A stretch of DNA of 64,000 nucleotides from Pseudomonas prosekii (GCF_900105155.1 NZ_LT629762.1:1612001-1676000); one strand, 5' to 3'. Positions 53,299 to 62,482 are shown, counted from the stretch's first letter. The notes: generated from the sequence alone by a model not told the origin. Program-made: numbers and translations.

Positions 53299-54750
53299 AT
53301 GATTCCGGTGATCTTGTCAGGTGGTAGCGGCTCACGTCTTTGGCCGCTTTCGCGCAAACAGTTCCCTAAACAGTTCCTGGCCCTGACCGGCGAGCACACG
53401 CTGTTCCAGCAAACCCTGGAACGCCTGGTCTTCGAAGGCATGGACACCCCGATCGTGGTCTGCAACAAGGACCACCGCTTCATCGTCAACGAGCAGTTGA
53501 ACAACCGTAAGCTCGAAGTGCAGCGCATCCTCATGGAACCGTTCGGCCGCAACACTGCGCCGGCCGTGGCCCTGACCGCGATGATGCTGGTCAATGAAGG
53601 TCGCGACGAGTTGATGCTGGTGCTCCCGGCCGACCACGTGCTGGAAGATCAGAAAGCCCTGCAACGCGCGCTGGCCCTGGCCACCGTTGCCGCCGAGAAC
53701 GGCGAAATGGTCCTGTTCGGCGTGCCGGCGACCAAACCGGAAACCGGTTATGGCTACATCAAGTCGACCAATGACTCGCTGCTGCCCGAAGGCGTCAGCC
53801 GCGTTTCGCATTTTGTCGAAAAACCAGACGTCAAACGCGCCACTGAATACGTGCAGTCCGGCGGTTATTTCTGGAACAGCGGCATGTTCCTGTTCCGCGC
53901 CAGCCGCTTCCTCGAAGAGCTGAAAAAGCACGACCCGGACATCTACGACACTTGCCTGCTTACCCTTGAGCGCAGCGAGCAGGATGCCGACACCATCACA
54001 TTCGACGAAGCCACTTTCGCCTGCTGCCCGGACAACTCCATCGACTACGCCGTGATGGAAAAAACCCAACGCGCCTGCGTCGTGCCGTTGACCGCTGGCT
54101 GGAGCGATGTCGGTTGCTGGGCGTCGCTGTGGGAAGTCAACGAAAAAGACGCCAATGGCAACGTGTCCAAGGGTGACGTGGTCATCCAGGACAGCAAGAA
54201 CTGCATGATCCACGGCAACGGCAAACTGGTGTCGGTGATCGGTCTGGAAAACATCGTGGTGGTCGAAACCAAAGACGCCATGATGATCGCCCACAAGGAC
54301 TCGGTCCAAGGCGTCAAGCAGATGGTCAACACCCTCAACGAACAGGGCCGCAGCGAAACCCAGAACCACTGCGAAGTCTATCGTCCGTGGGGTTCCTACG
54401 ACTCGGTGGACATGGGCGGACGCTTCCAGGTCAAGCACATCTCGGTCAAGCCGGGCGCCTGCCTGTCGCTGCAAATGCACCACCACCGCGCCGAACACTG
54501 GATTGTGGTCAGCGGCACGGCGGAAGTGACGTGCGACGAAAACGTCTTCCTGCTCTGCGAAAACCAGTCGACCTACATCCCGATCGCGTCGGTCCACCGT
54601 TTGCGCAACCCGGGCAAGATTCCACTCGAAATCATCGAAGTGCAATCGGGCAGCTACCTGGGTGAAGACGATATCGAGCGCTTTGAAGATATCTACGGTC
54701 GCTCCACCCCGATCGAGCGCGGCGTGTCGGTGAAAACCATCGCGCAATAA
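53299..54750 (+). CDS. algA: Mannose-1-phosphate guanylyltransferase / mannose-6-phosphate isomerase
   Basis: AlgA is bifunctional: it isomerises fructose-6-phosphate to mannose-6-phosphate and makes GDP-mannose from mannose-1-phosphate. The 483 residues show GGSGSRLWPLSRKQFPKQF and FVEKP in the N-terminal transferase and the metal-binding QMHHHRAEHW in the C-terminal cupin isomerase. It is the last gene of the operon. Its final 87 bp reappear at 57882-57968. Confidence 0.97.
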   Translation: MIPVILSGGSGSRLWPLSRKQFPKQFLALTGEHTLFQQTLERLVFEGMDTPIVVCNKDHRFIVNEQLNNRKLEVQRILMEPFGRNTAPAVALTAMMLVNEGRDELMLVLPADHVLEDQKALQRALALATVAAENGEMVLFGVPATKPETGYGYIKSTNDSLLPEGVSRVSHFVEKPDVKRATEYVQSGGYFWNSGMFLFRASRFLEELKKHDPDIYDTCLLTLERSEQDADTITFDEATFACCPDNSIDYAVMEKTQRACVVPLTAGWSDVGCWASLWEVNEKDANGNVSKGDVVIQDSKNCMIHGNGKLVSVIGLENIVVVETKDAMMIAHKDSVQGVKQMVNTLNEQGRSETQNHCEVYRPWGSYDSVDMGGRFQVKHISVKPGACLSLQMHHHRAEHWIVVSGTAEVTCDENVFLLCENQSTYIPIASVHRLRNPGKIPLEIIEVQSGSYLGEDDIERFEDIYGRSTPIERGVSVKTIAQ

Positions 54751-54784
54751 GCCTCAGTAAACGAGAAGTGCCTCGGTAAACGAC

Positions 54785-54845
54785 AAGCCCCCGTCCAGCC
54801 CGTTGCGTTCCCCATCCGCAGCGGGTAGGTCGGGGGCTTCTTTTT
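54785..54845 (+). terminator. Terminator of the alginate operon
   Basis: AAGCCCCCG pairs with CGGGGGCTT, with CAGCCCG/GCGGG partly paired inside, followed by a T-run. A near copy lies at 57985-58047. Confidence 0.88.
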
Positions 54846-54860
54846 GGCAGGGCAACTACT

Positions 54861-57662
54861 TTAATGAAACGGCATCCACTGACTGCTCTTCGCCGCTCGA
54901 TAAGCCACGATGTAGGCGTTTGGAATCGGCGTAATGAAGGTCATCTCGTGGGTCCTGGGTGGAATCATCGAGGCAAGCGTTGCCTGCTCAAGCGTGCTCG
55001 CATTCATAAAAAATCGTGTATCCAGTTGGTTTTTCGGAGTGAAGCTGTAGGGCGACGACAATCCAAGTGTCTGGTCATTCACGCCCCTTTCTTGCAAGTC
55101 CGGGATTTCCATCCGATAAAGAAAACCCCTGGTATCGCCATATCCTCCAGAATCTTCATCCAGGCCCGTAGAAACGTATCCGGGATTAAGTGCTCTCACG
55201 TGTTCCTGAGCGTGGGCGTTGAGACCATCGGTCTGTACTGCTCGTCTGAAATCCTGCTGGATTGCACTGCCTCTGTTATCGCGAGGATAGAACCCGCCCG
55301 CGTTGCGAATGACATGATCGGGGCGATCATCCCCCCTGAAAACCACGATGCTGCCTGTTTTTGAGACCATCAGTGAATGCGTGCCGACCTCCACGTAGCC
55401 GCTCGCATACGCAGGAAGCACTCGCGCCGAAAGATCCGCCGTCGGTAATTTGATCGGCGGTGGACGACCTGGCGCCGCAGCTTTTGTGGCAGGCGTGATG
55501 AGCGGGGCCTGCGCGGGCCTGGCGGGTAACTGCGGCGCGGTGGCGCGCGGGGTCGCCGCGCCCGAAGTTGACGAAGGGCGTGGTGACGGTGGCCCGGCGA
55601 CACTGGTCGAATTGAAGAGCGCCGTCAGGGCTGAAATACGATTTGGTTGTTTATCCTTCGGATCGGGCGCCAGACCATCTCTGTCAATCAGCCCCACGGG
55701 ATTGTTTCTGACCATGCGATACAAGTTCAGGCCATCAATATCACGCGCGGGATCGGGATTTACCCAGCGCTGCAACCATCCGATGGAATAACGGAATCCA
55801 TAGTAGTAGAGCCCCGTCGCATCACGTTCCTTGCCGCTGTAGCGGACCGTTTTGTAACTGACTTCGGCCTCGTTCTGCCCGGCAAACCAGGCTGTCTCGC
55901 CAAACGCGTAGTACCCTTCGCGGCTGATGATCCGCGCATCATCGGCCAACTCCAGCGTGCAGGAATTCAAGTGATCGACGAGGCTGTAGCGGTACTGATC
56001 ATTAGCCACTCCAGTGGGCGGAGTGGTTTCCCAATGCAGCACGCGAACGCTGTTGAGGCCGCCAGTGGCGGTAATCACTTGCAGCACTTCCCCGGTCCCG
56101 GAATGACTACGGATATCCAAACCCGGCAAATACCGGACGCCTGCCATCATGGTCCGGGCATTGGTCTGCAACGAGCGAGTTTTTCGTACCCGTTGGCCAC
56201 CGCCATCGTAGAGGTAGGACTCAACGTCATTGCGTCCAGAGTCGCGCTCCACCGGGCTGACCGACTGCAACTGATTGCGCAGATCCCACGTCATCGAGCG
56301 TCCCTGATCGAGCATCAGCGAATTGCCGTTGGCATCGAACGCAGCGGCAATTTCCTCCTCGGTGGGTGGCACGCCGTTGCGCCAGGGCAAACAGCGATTG
56401 CTGTAGCGCGCAGCTTTTAACTCTCGTCCCGGACTTTGCGCCCCGACGTGCGTCAACTTCAGCAAGTTGCCACCCTCGTCATAACTGAAACTTTGCTGGT
56501 AATTGCTGAGCGCTGCGGGATCCATTCGCCCGGCCGAATTCGGTCCCTGATTCGCACTGCCCGCCTCCCAGCCAGATGCACCAATCAACTGATAAAGACT
56601 GTCGTAGTTAAAACAACTGATGGGCTCGATGCGCTGATTATTGAAGTAACGCACCTCCAGCGCCTTGTCCTCGATGCTCAGGACATTGCCCATGCGGTCG
56701 TAGTCGTAGAACAAATGCTGCAATAAACCGCTGCGATTGCTGAACGCTCGCCGCTCGATCAACAGTCCATCTGCGGCGCCATAAGAGAGCTTCGTCTCGA
56801 CATGATTACCCGCCACTTCGCGAATAATCCTGCCATCGGCGCTGTACTCGATTTCGCTGACCAAAGTTTGCCAAGTGAGCTTGCCGGACAACTTCAACGC
56901 ACTGTCGCGCAGCAACCCATCAACGGTAAAAGCGAACGCCTGGCAGTTGTGCCGCGCATCGGTTTTCTCCAGTACATTGCCCTGCGGGCCATAACGCCAC
57001 GTCGAAAGCGCGCCCTCGCCCGGTTCCAGCAACTGTTGGCGATCTGCAATTGGCTCAGGCCAATCCGCGGCGACAGGGTCTTTGGTGAAATGCTGAATAT
57101 GGCGCGTGCATTGACGGGTGAGTGCAAACGATTCGAACAACACCGTGCCGCCGGGGCTGTCGTGCCGCGACAGTTGCCCGCACAGATTAACGGCCTGATT
57201 GCCAGGTTCGGAACCGCCATATTCCAAACGTTCGACACAGCTTCGCGGCGCGGAGCCTTGCTGTTCGAACGTTGCCACTGGCCGCAGTTGGTCGTCGTAT
57301 TCGATATCGTTGCGCGTGCCGCGACTGTCCCAACGTTGCACCACTTGATTGCCGGTGCCCGGCAGGCTGACTTGCAGTCCGGCATCCACGCTGAGCAGCG
57401 ACACAACGTGATCGGACAGCGAATGCACGCTCGTCATGTTCGCCGGCGTCAGCGGGTCCTCGGCTTGCAGCGCCCACAGCCGCGGGTCCCACTGTTTGAC
57501 TGGGCGCCCGCCCAGATCGTAAGCCACTCGATTGACCCGAGCCTGCGCCGCGAGTTTTTCATCCTCACGCCAGTAATCGACCGAACGCACCGCAAGTCCG
57601 CGCGGATCGACGACGGATAAGGTGGGGGTCCTGTAATGCGTTGTCGTGATTGAAGCGTGCAT
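54861..57662 (-). CDS. TccC-like Rhs protein with ADP-ribosyltransferase tip
   Basis: A 933-residue protein. Its start (TPTLSVVDPRGLAVRSVDYW) resembles TccC components of Tc toxins; YD repeats and the Rhs core follow (YKTVRYSGKERDATGLYYYG, GLNLYRMVRNNPVGLIDRDG). The core ends near residue 666. After a Pro/Ala-rich linker, the last 160 residues match cholera/pertussis-type ADP-ribosyltransferases: VVFRGDDRP with GGFYPRD (Arg776), YVSTG (829-833), and THEMTFITPIPNAYIVAYR (Glu906). The first acidic residue of the usual ExE is Thr. In TccC the tip is cleaved and delivered by TcA/TcB; neither is present. No immunity-like gene follows. Confidence 0.88.
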   Translation of the reverse strand: MHASITTTHYRTPTLSVVDPRGLAVRSVDYWREDEKLAAQARVNRVAYDLGGRPVKQWDPRLWALQAEDPLTPANMTSVHSLSDHVVSLLSVDAGLQVSLPGTGNQVVQRWDSRGTRNDIEYDDQLRPVATFEQQGSAPRSCVERLEYGGSEPGNQAVNLCGQLSRHDSPGGTVLFESFALTRQCTRHIQHFTKDPVAADWPEPIADRQQLLEPGEGALSTWRYGPQGNVLEKTDARHNCQAFAFTVDGLLRDSALKLSGKLTWQTLVSEIEYSADGRIIREVAGNHVETKLSYGAADGLLIERRAFSNRSGLLQHLFYDYDRMGNVLSIEDKALEVRYFNNQRIEPISCFNYDSLYQLIGASGWEAGSANQGPNSAGRMDPAALSNYQQSFSYDEGGNLLKLTHVGAQSPGRELKAARYSNRCLPWRNGVPPTEEEIAAAFDANGNSLMLDQGRSMTWDLRNQLQSVSPVERDSGRNDVESYLYDGGGQRVRKTRSLQTNARTMMAGVRYLPGLDIRSHSGTGEVLQVITATGGLNSVRVLHWETTPPTGVANDQYRYSLVDHLNSCTLELADDARIISREGYYAFGETAWFAGQNEAEVSYKTVRYSGKERDATGLYYYGFRYSIGWLQRWVNPDPARDIDGLNLYRMVRNNPVGLIDRDGLAPDPKDKQPNRISALTALFNSTSVAGPPSPRPSSTSGAATPRATAPQLPARPAQAPLITPATKAAAPGRPPPIKLPTADLSARVLPAYASGYVEVGTHSLMVSKTGSIVVFRGDDRPDHVIRNAGGFYPRDNRGSAIQQDFRRAVQTDGLNAHAQEHVRALNPGYVSTGLDEDSGGYGDTRGFLYRMEIPDLQERGVNDQTLGLSSPYSFTPKNQLDTRFFMNASTLEQATLASMIPPRTHEMTFITPIPNAYIVAYRAAKSSQWMPFH

Positions 57663-58063
57663 GACGATGCGTCCCGGTTAGCCAGACATGATCTAACCGT
57701 TGCCGCGCAGCATCTGGCTACTGTCAGAAATTACAGTACAGATCAACGGTAATGTCGGTTGATCGTTGAATGTTAATTTTCGCAGCCCCCGGTAAATGGC
57801 CTACCGGCGCTAATTGAGAAGTTGTTAGTCCCTCTCACGAGATTCCATTCAAGATTATTGAAGCGCCGGTGATAACCGGGCGAAGACGATATCGAGCGCT
57901 TTGAAGATATCTACGGTCGCTTCACCCCGATCGAGCGCGGCGTGTCGGTGAAAACCATCGCGCAGTGATTGATCTGTAACACCAGAAGCCCCTGTCCAAC
58001 CCGCCGCGTTTTCCTATCCGCAGCGGGTTGGTCGGGGGCTTTTTTTGCCAACGTCATGGCAAG
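57663..58063. repeat. Inter-Rhs spacer with duplicated algA 3' end
   Basis: This 401-bp gap holds no intact gene. Its left part (57663-57735) repeats the upstream flank of the second rhs gene (60908-60980). Then come about 145 bp of unique AT-rich DNA and, at 57882-57968, a copy of the last 87 bp of algA with three mismatches, including its stop (TGA for TAA), and a copy of the operon terminator. It marks the seam of a tandem duplication. Confidence 0.92.
57985..58047 (+). terminator. Duplicated copy of the algA terminator
   Basis: AGAAGCCCC pairs with GGGGGCTTTTTTT, with CCAACCCGC and GCGGGTTGG pairing inside. It is the partner of 54785-54845, now following only the algA 3' fragment. Confidence 0.88.
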
Positions 58064-60907
58064 TCACATTTTCAATGGATTCCTATTTTGCTTTGCAAAT
58101 GTTTTCCATTTGTCTAACAACCGCTCAGGCAACGGATTCAATTGACCTGTTTCAAAATAACCACTCTGTAATTCGCTCTTTGTCACATGGCCTGAATCGA
58201 TCATGAATTTAGCCATGTTCCCGCCCCAATGTTGAGCCTCTCCACCTACGCTCGTTGTGAAATAACCCGTTTTGTACACCGCCCCGGGATACATGTCTTT
58301 AAAGACTTGATGGGCAAAGTAGTCGGTAATGTGTTCGTCATAATTACTATTACTTACAGACGTATCCGTCTCCGGTTGAAAGCCTACATGCCCGTACGAA
58401 GAAGCATGCAAGGCTTCGTGAACAATCGTTGAACGGATTTTATCTCCATCAAGCTGACCGTTTTCAGAATAATCCGGTGCGGTTACCCCCATGTAAATTG
58501 TTCCGTCTGGCGACGTCCAGGCGGCAGGATTGGCACGACGATCTTCCTGATTGAACTGCATCGTTTCATTGCCCGGAACAGACCTGATTTTTTCAAAAAG
58601 GTCTTCGTGCGTTACATCCACTACTCTTATAGGGTTAACCGACACACCAAATTGTTGATTGATCGTTTTGGCAAGTTGAACCGTGTCGACATAGTCTTTT
58701 GTTTGCCATGGCTTTGAAGCCTGATTGGCTGGCATTTGCAGGCGCGCCAATGCAATTGGCTGAAAAAGCTTCTGAGTCTGCGCGACTTGCCCTGGCAGTG
58801 GTGGCCGAGGTGGTGCGAAACCAGCGCCAGGCGGTGGTGGAGGTGGCAGTGCTGCCGATCCCGGTGGCGAAGGTGGCTGTGGAGGCACGGGTGGTGCGCT
58901 CGGTACAGTGGGCGCCCGTCCATCGACATCGATCAACGTGACAGGGTTATTTCTAACCATCCGATACAGGTTCAAGCCATCTACCGCGCCTGCTGGATCC
59001 GGATTGAGCCATCGCTGCAGCCACTCTATGTAGTATCTGAATCCGTAGTAATAAAGCCCCGTCGCATCCCGTTCCTTGCCCGAATAACGAACGGTTTTGT
59101 AATCCCCATCGGTTTCGTTCGGGCCGGCAGACCAGGCTGTTGCTCCGAAGGGGTAATAAGTTTCCTGACTGATGATTCGCGCATCGTCGGCGAGTTCTAG
59201 CGAACAGGAGTTCAGATGATCAACCAGGTTGTAACGGTACTGATCGTTATTCACGCCGAACGGCGGATCGGTTTCCCAATGCAGCACCCGAACACTATTG
59301 AGCCCGGCCTGCGCGCTGATGACCTGCCGCACCTCCCCGGTACCGCTGTCGGTGCGCAATTCAAGTCCCGGCAAGTAACGCACTTCAGCCACCACGGTCC
59401 GGGCATTGGTCTGCAACGAGCGAGTTTTTCGTACCCGTTGGCCACCGCCATCGTAGAGGTAGGACTCAACGTCATTGCGTCCAGAGTCGCGCTCCACCGG
59501 GCTGACCGACTGCAACTGATTGCGCAGATCCCACGTCATCGAGCGTCCCTGATCGAGCATCAGCGAATTGCCGTTGGCATCGAACGCAGCGGCAATTTCC
59601 TCCTCGGTGGGTGGCACGCCGTTGCGCCAGGGCAAACAGCGATTGCTGTAGCGCGCAGCTTTTAACTCTCGTCCCGGACTTTGCGCCCCGATGTGCGTCA
59701 ACTTCAGCAAGTTGCCACTCTCGTCATAACTGAAACGTTGCTGATAATTGCTGAGCGCGGCGGGATCCATTCGCCCTGTCGAAGCGGGTCCCTGATTCGC
59801 ACTGCCCGCCTCCCAGCCAGATGCACCAATCAACTGATAAAGACTGTCGTAGTTAAAACAACTGATGGGCTCGATGCGCTGATTATTGAAGTAACGAACC
59901 TCCAGCGCCTTGTCTTCGATGCTCAGGACATTGCCCATGCGGTCGTACTCGTAGAACAAATGCTGCAATAAACCGCTGTGATTGCTGAACGCCCGCCGCT
60001 CGATCAACAGTCCATCTGCGGCGCCATAAGAGAGCTTCGTCTCGACATGATTACCCGCCACTTCGCGAATAATCCTGCCATCGGCGCTGTACTCGATTTC
60101 GCTGACCAAAGTTTGCCAAGTGAGCTTGCCGGACAACTTCAACGCACTGTCGCGCAGCAACCCATCAACGGTAAAAGCGAACGCCTGGCAGTTGTGCCGC
60201 GCATCGGTTTTCTCCAGTACATTGCCCTGCGGGCCATAACGCCACGTCGAAAGCGCGCCCTCGCCCGGTTCCAGCAACTGTTGGCGATCTGCAATTGGCT
60301 CAGGCCAATCCGCGACGACGGGCTCCTGGGTGAAGTGCTGGACGTGCCGGGTACATTGACGGGTTATCGCAAACGACTCGAACAACACCGTCCCGCCGGG
60401 GCTGTCGTGCCGCGTCAGTTGCCCGCACAGATTAACGGCCTGATTGCCAGGTTCGGAACCGCCATATTCCAAACGTTCGACACAGCTGCGCGGCGTCGTG
60501 TCTTGCTGTTGGAACATTGCCACTGGCCGCAGCTGGTCGTCGTATTCGATATCGTTGCGCGTGCCGCGACTGTCCCAACGTTGCACTACTTGATTGCCGG
60601 TGCCTGGAAGGCTGATGTGCAGTCCGGCATCCACGCTGAGCAGCGACACAACGTGATCGGACAGCGAATGCACGCTCGTCATGTTCGCCGGCGTCAGCGG
60701 GTCCTCGGCTTGCAGCGCCCACAGCCGCGGGTCCCACTGTTTGACTGGGCGCCCGCGCAGATCGTAAGCCACTCGATTGACCCGAGCCTGCGCCGCGAGC
60801 TTTTCATCCTCACGCCAGTAATCGACCGAACGCACCGGCAGTCCGCGCGGATCGACGACGGATAAGGTGGGGGTCCTGTAATGCGTTGTCGTGATTGAAG
60901 CGTGCAT
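58064..60907 (-). CDS. TccC-like Rhs protein with HExxH metallopeptidase-like tip
   Basis: A 947-residue paralogue of the previous gene. The first 666 residues are nearly the same, with long identical stretches and the same GKERDATGLYYYG and RMVRNNPV core. The 281-residue tip is unrelated. It opens with a polyproline linker (LPPPPPPGAG) and contains VHEALHASS (HExxH at 830-834) and NYDEHITDYFAHQVF, where Glu858 or His866 could be the third metal ligand. A zinc peptidase is likely but its target is unknown. Tip DNA is more AT-rich than the core, suggesting separate origin. No immunity-like gene follows. Confidence 0.87.
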   Translation of the reverse strand: MHASITTTHYRTPTLSVVDPRGLPVRSVDYWREDEKLAAQARVNRVAYDLRGRPVKQWDPRLWALQAEDPLTPANMTSVHSLSDHVVSLLSVDAGLHISLPGTGNQVVQRWDSRGTRNDIEYDDQLRPVAMFQQQDTTPRSCVERLEYGGSEPGNQAVNLCGQLTRHDSPGGTVLFESFAITRQCTRHVQHFTQEPVVADWPEPIADRQQLLEPGEGALSTWRYGPQGNVLEKTDARHNCQAFAFTVDGLLRDSALKLSGKLTWQTLVSEIEYSADGRIIREVAGNHVETKLSYGAADGLLIERRAFSNHSGLLQHLFYEYDRMGNVLSIEDKALEVRYFNNQRIEPISCFNYDSLYQLIGASGWEAGSANQGPASTGRMDPAALSNYQQRFSYDESGNLLKLTHIGAQSPGRELKAARYSNRCLPWRNGVPPTEEEIAAAFDANGNSLMLDQGRSMTWDLRNQLQSVSPVERDSGRNDVESYLYDGGGQRVRKTRSLQTNARTVVAEVRYLPGLELRTDSGTGEVRQVISAQAGLNSVRVLHWETDPPFGVNNDQYRYNLVDHLNSCSLELADDARIISQETYYPFGATAWSAGPNETDGDYKTVRYSGKERDATGLYYYGFRYYIEWLQRWLNPDPAGAVDGLNLYRMVRNNPVTLIDVDGRAPTVPSAPPVPPQPPSPPGSAALPPPPPPGAGFAPPRPPLPGQVAQTQKLFQPIALARLQMPANQASKPWQTKDYVDTVQLAKTINQQFGVSVNPIRVVDVTHEDLFEKIRSVPGNETMQFNQEDRRANPAAWTSPDGTIYMGVTAPDYSENGQLDGDKIRSTIVHEALHASSYGHVGFQPETDTSVSNSNYDEHITDYFAHQVFKDMYPGAVYKTGYFTTSVGGEAQHWGGNMAKFMIDSGHVTKSELQSGYFETGQLNPLPERLLDKWKTFAKQNRNPLKM

Positions 60908-61074
60908 GACGATGCGTCCCCGTTAGCCAGACATGATCTAACCGTTGCCGCGCAGCATCTGGCTACTGTCAGAAGTGACAGTCGCGACTGACGGCAAGCG
61001 TGCTTGAACGCCGAATGTCCATTCCGGCGACCGTTCGGTAGGATGGTCGCCATAAGTTCAAGGAGCGTTTCCCT

Positions 61075-61539
61075 ATGTTCATCGGCGTCCTGCTGGTCAT
61101 TACCTGGCTGATCCTGTTGCTGCGCTACCCGGCCAAAGCCTTGCCGGTTTCCATCGCTGCCGCGATCGGCCTGGGGTTGGTGGCGACCTGGGTGATCTGG
61201 ATGGACAACCGCGAGGTCAAGCAACTGGCGCGGCTGGAGTTGCGGATCACCTACGCCCCCGAACACTGTCCTGCGGATCGCCCGTTGCAGCTGACCATGA
61301 ACAACGGCAACGACGTACCGCTTACCGAATTGCGCTGGCGCATCGCCGCTTATGCGCCGGGCGACACGGTCAACCTCGCCGACAATCAATACGCCGCCCC
61401 ACGCTATCGCGGCCCCGGCGAATTGCAGGCCGGCGCCAGTTGGCAAGACTGTTTGCCGCTGCCGCCACTGCGCCCGGGTTATCGCCCGCAAACCCTGGAG
61501 TTTCGCGCCGAACACTTGCAGGGTAGCTTTTCCGATTAA
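61075..61539 (+). CDS. Small inner-membrane protein, function unknown
   Basis: A 154-residue protein with two N-terminal membrane helices (residues 2-17 and 22-42) and a soluble, probably periplasmic domain of about 100 residues with cysteines near 66 and 131 that could form a disulfide. Similar pseudomonad proteins are sometimes labelled multidrug transporter, which the sequence does not support. It precedes a short-chain dehydrogenase by 32 bp and may share its transcript. Confidence 0.78.
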   Translation: MFIGVLLVITWLILLLRYPAKALPVSIAAAIGLGLVATWVIWMDNREVKQLARLELRITYAPEHCPADRPLQLTMNNGNDVPLTELRWRIAAYAPGDTVNLADNQYAAPRYRGPGELQAGASWQDCLPLPPLRPGYRPQTLEFRAEHLQGSFSD

Positions 61540-61571
61540 GCCCTTTCCTCTGATTGCACAAGGACCGCGCC

Positions 61572-62396
61572 ATGCCCGTTGCGTTGATTACCGGTTGTTC
61601 CAGCGGCATTGGCCGCGCCCTCGCCGATGCGTTCAAAAGCGCCGGTTACCAGGTCTGGGCCAGCGCCCGCAAGGCTGAAGACGTTGCCGTGCTGGCGGCG
61701 GACGGTTTCACCGCGGTGCAACTGGACGTCAACGACGGCGTTGCGTTGGAGCAGTTGAGCGAGCGCATCAATCAGCAACACGGCGGCCTCGATGTGCTGA
61801 TCAACAATGCCGGTTACGGCGCGATGGGCCCGCTGCTGGATGGCGGCGTGCCGGCGATGCAGCGTCAGTTCGAAACCAACGTGTTTGCCGTGGTCGGCGT
61901 GACCCGCGCGCTGTTTCCGGTACTGCGCCGGGCCAAGGGTCTGGTGGTGAACATCGGCAGCGTTTCCGGGGTTTTGGTCACGCCATTCGCCGGCGCGTAT
62001 TGCGCGTCGAAAGCCGCGGTGCATGCCTTGAGCGATGCGTTGCGCATGGAACTGGCGCCGTTCGGCATCCGCGTGATGGAAGTCCAGCCCGGTGCCATCG
62101 CTTCCAGTTTCGCGAAAAATGCCGGCAACGAGGCCGAGCAGTTGATCAGCGAACAATCGCCGTGGTGGCCGCTGCGCGAAGGCATCCGCGCGCGGGCCAA
62201 GGCGTCGCAGGACAATCCGACCCCGGCCAGTGAGTTCGCCGCTGGTTTGCTTAAAGCGGTGCAGCAGAACAAACCACCACGATTGCTGCGCCTCGGCAAT
62301 GGCAGCCGGGCATTGCCAATGCTGGCGGCGTTGTTGCCCAAGGGCTTGCTGGAATCGGGGTTGATGAAGCGGTTTGGGTTGGGTGGGCAGCTCTGA
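61572..62396 (+). CDS. Short-chain dehydrogenase/reductase
   Basis: A 274-residue classical SDR: cofactor motif TGCSSGIG (residues 7-14), NNAG, catalytic serine in GSVSG, and YCASK. Substrate is unknown; the C-terminal extension with basic residues is typical of SDRs acting on lipids or retinol-like molecules. The ATG at 61572 is favoured over 61554 by the fold. It is followed by a REP pair. Confidence 0.9.
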   Translation: MPVALITGCSSGIGRALADAFKSAGYQVWASARKAEDVAVLAADGFTAVQLDVNDGVALEQLSERINQQHGGLDVLINNAGYGAMGPLLDGGVPAMQRQFETNVFAVVGVTRALFPVLRRAKGLVVNIGSVSGVLVTPFAGAYCASKAAVHALSDALRMELAPFGIRVMEVQPGAIASSFAKNAGNEAEQLISEQSPWWPLREGIRARAKASQDNPTPASEFAAGLLKAVQQNKPPRLLRLGNGSRALPMLAALLPKGLLESGLMKRFGLGGQL

Positions 62397-62410
62397 ATTC
62401 GCGTCATCGT

Positions 62411-62482
62411 TCTTCGCGGGCAAGCCTTGCTCCTACAGGGGATTGCATTGCAGCCGCAGGAGCGAGGCTTGTCCGCGAAGAG
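62411..62482. repeat. REP pair, outward-facing
   Basis: TTCGCGGGCAAGCCTTGCTC followed by CAGGAGCGAGGCTTGTCCGC, each with a mismatch to the consensus, between the SDR and LysR genes. Confidence 0.85.

Noticed and set aside
57663..57881. Search for a small immunity gene downstream of the second toxin tip
   Set aside because: No open frame of useful length with a start and ribosome site exists on either strand.
59978..60865. Plus-strand open frames opposite both rhs genes
   Set aside because: They are near-identical in both copies only because the rhs cores are; no domain or ribosome site is seen.
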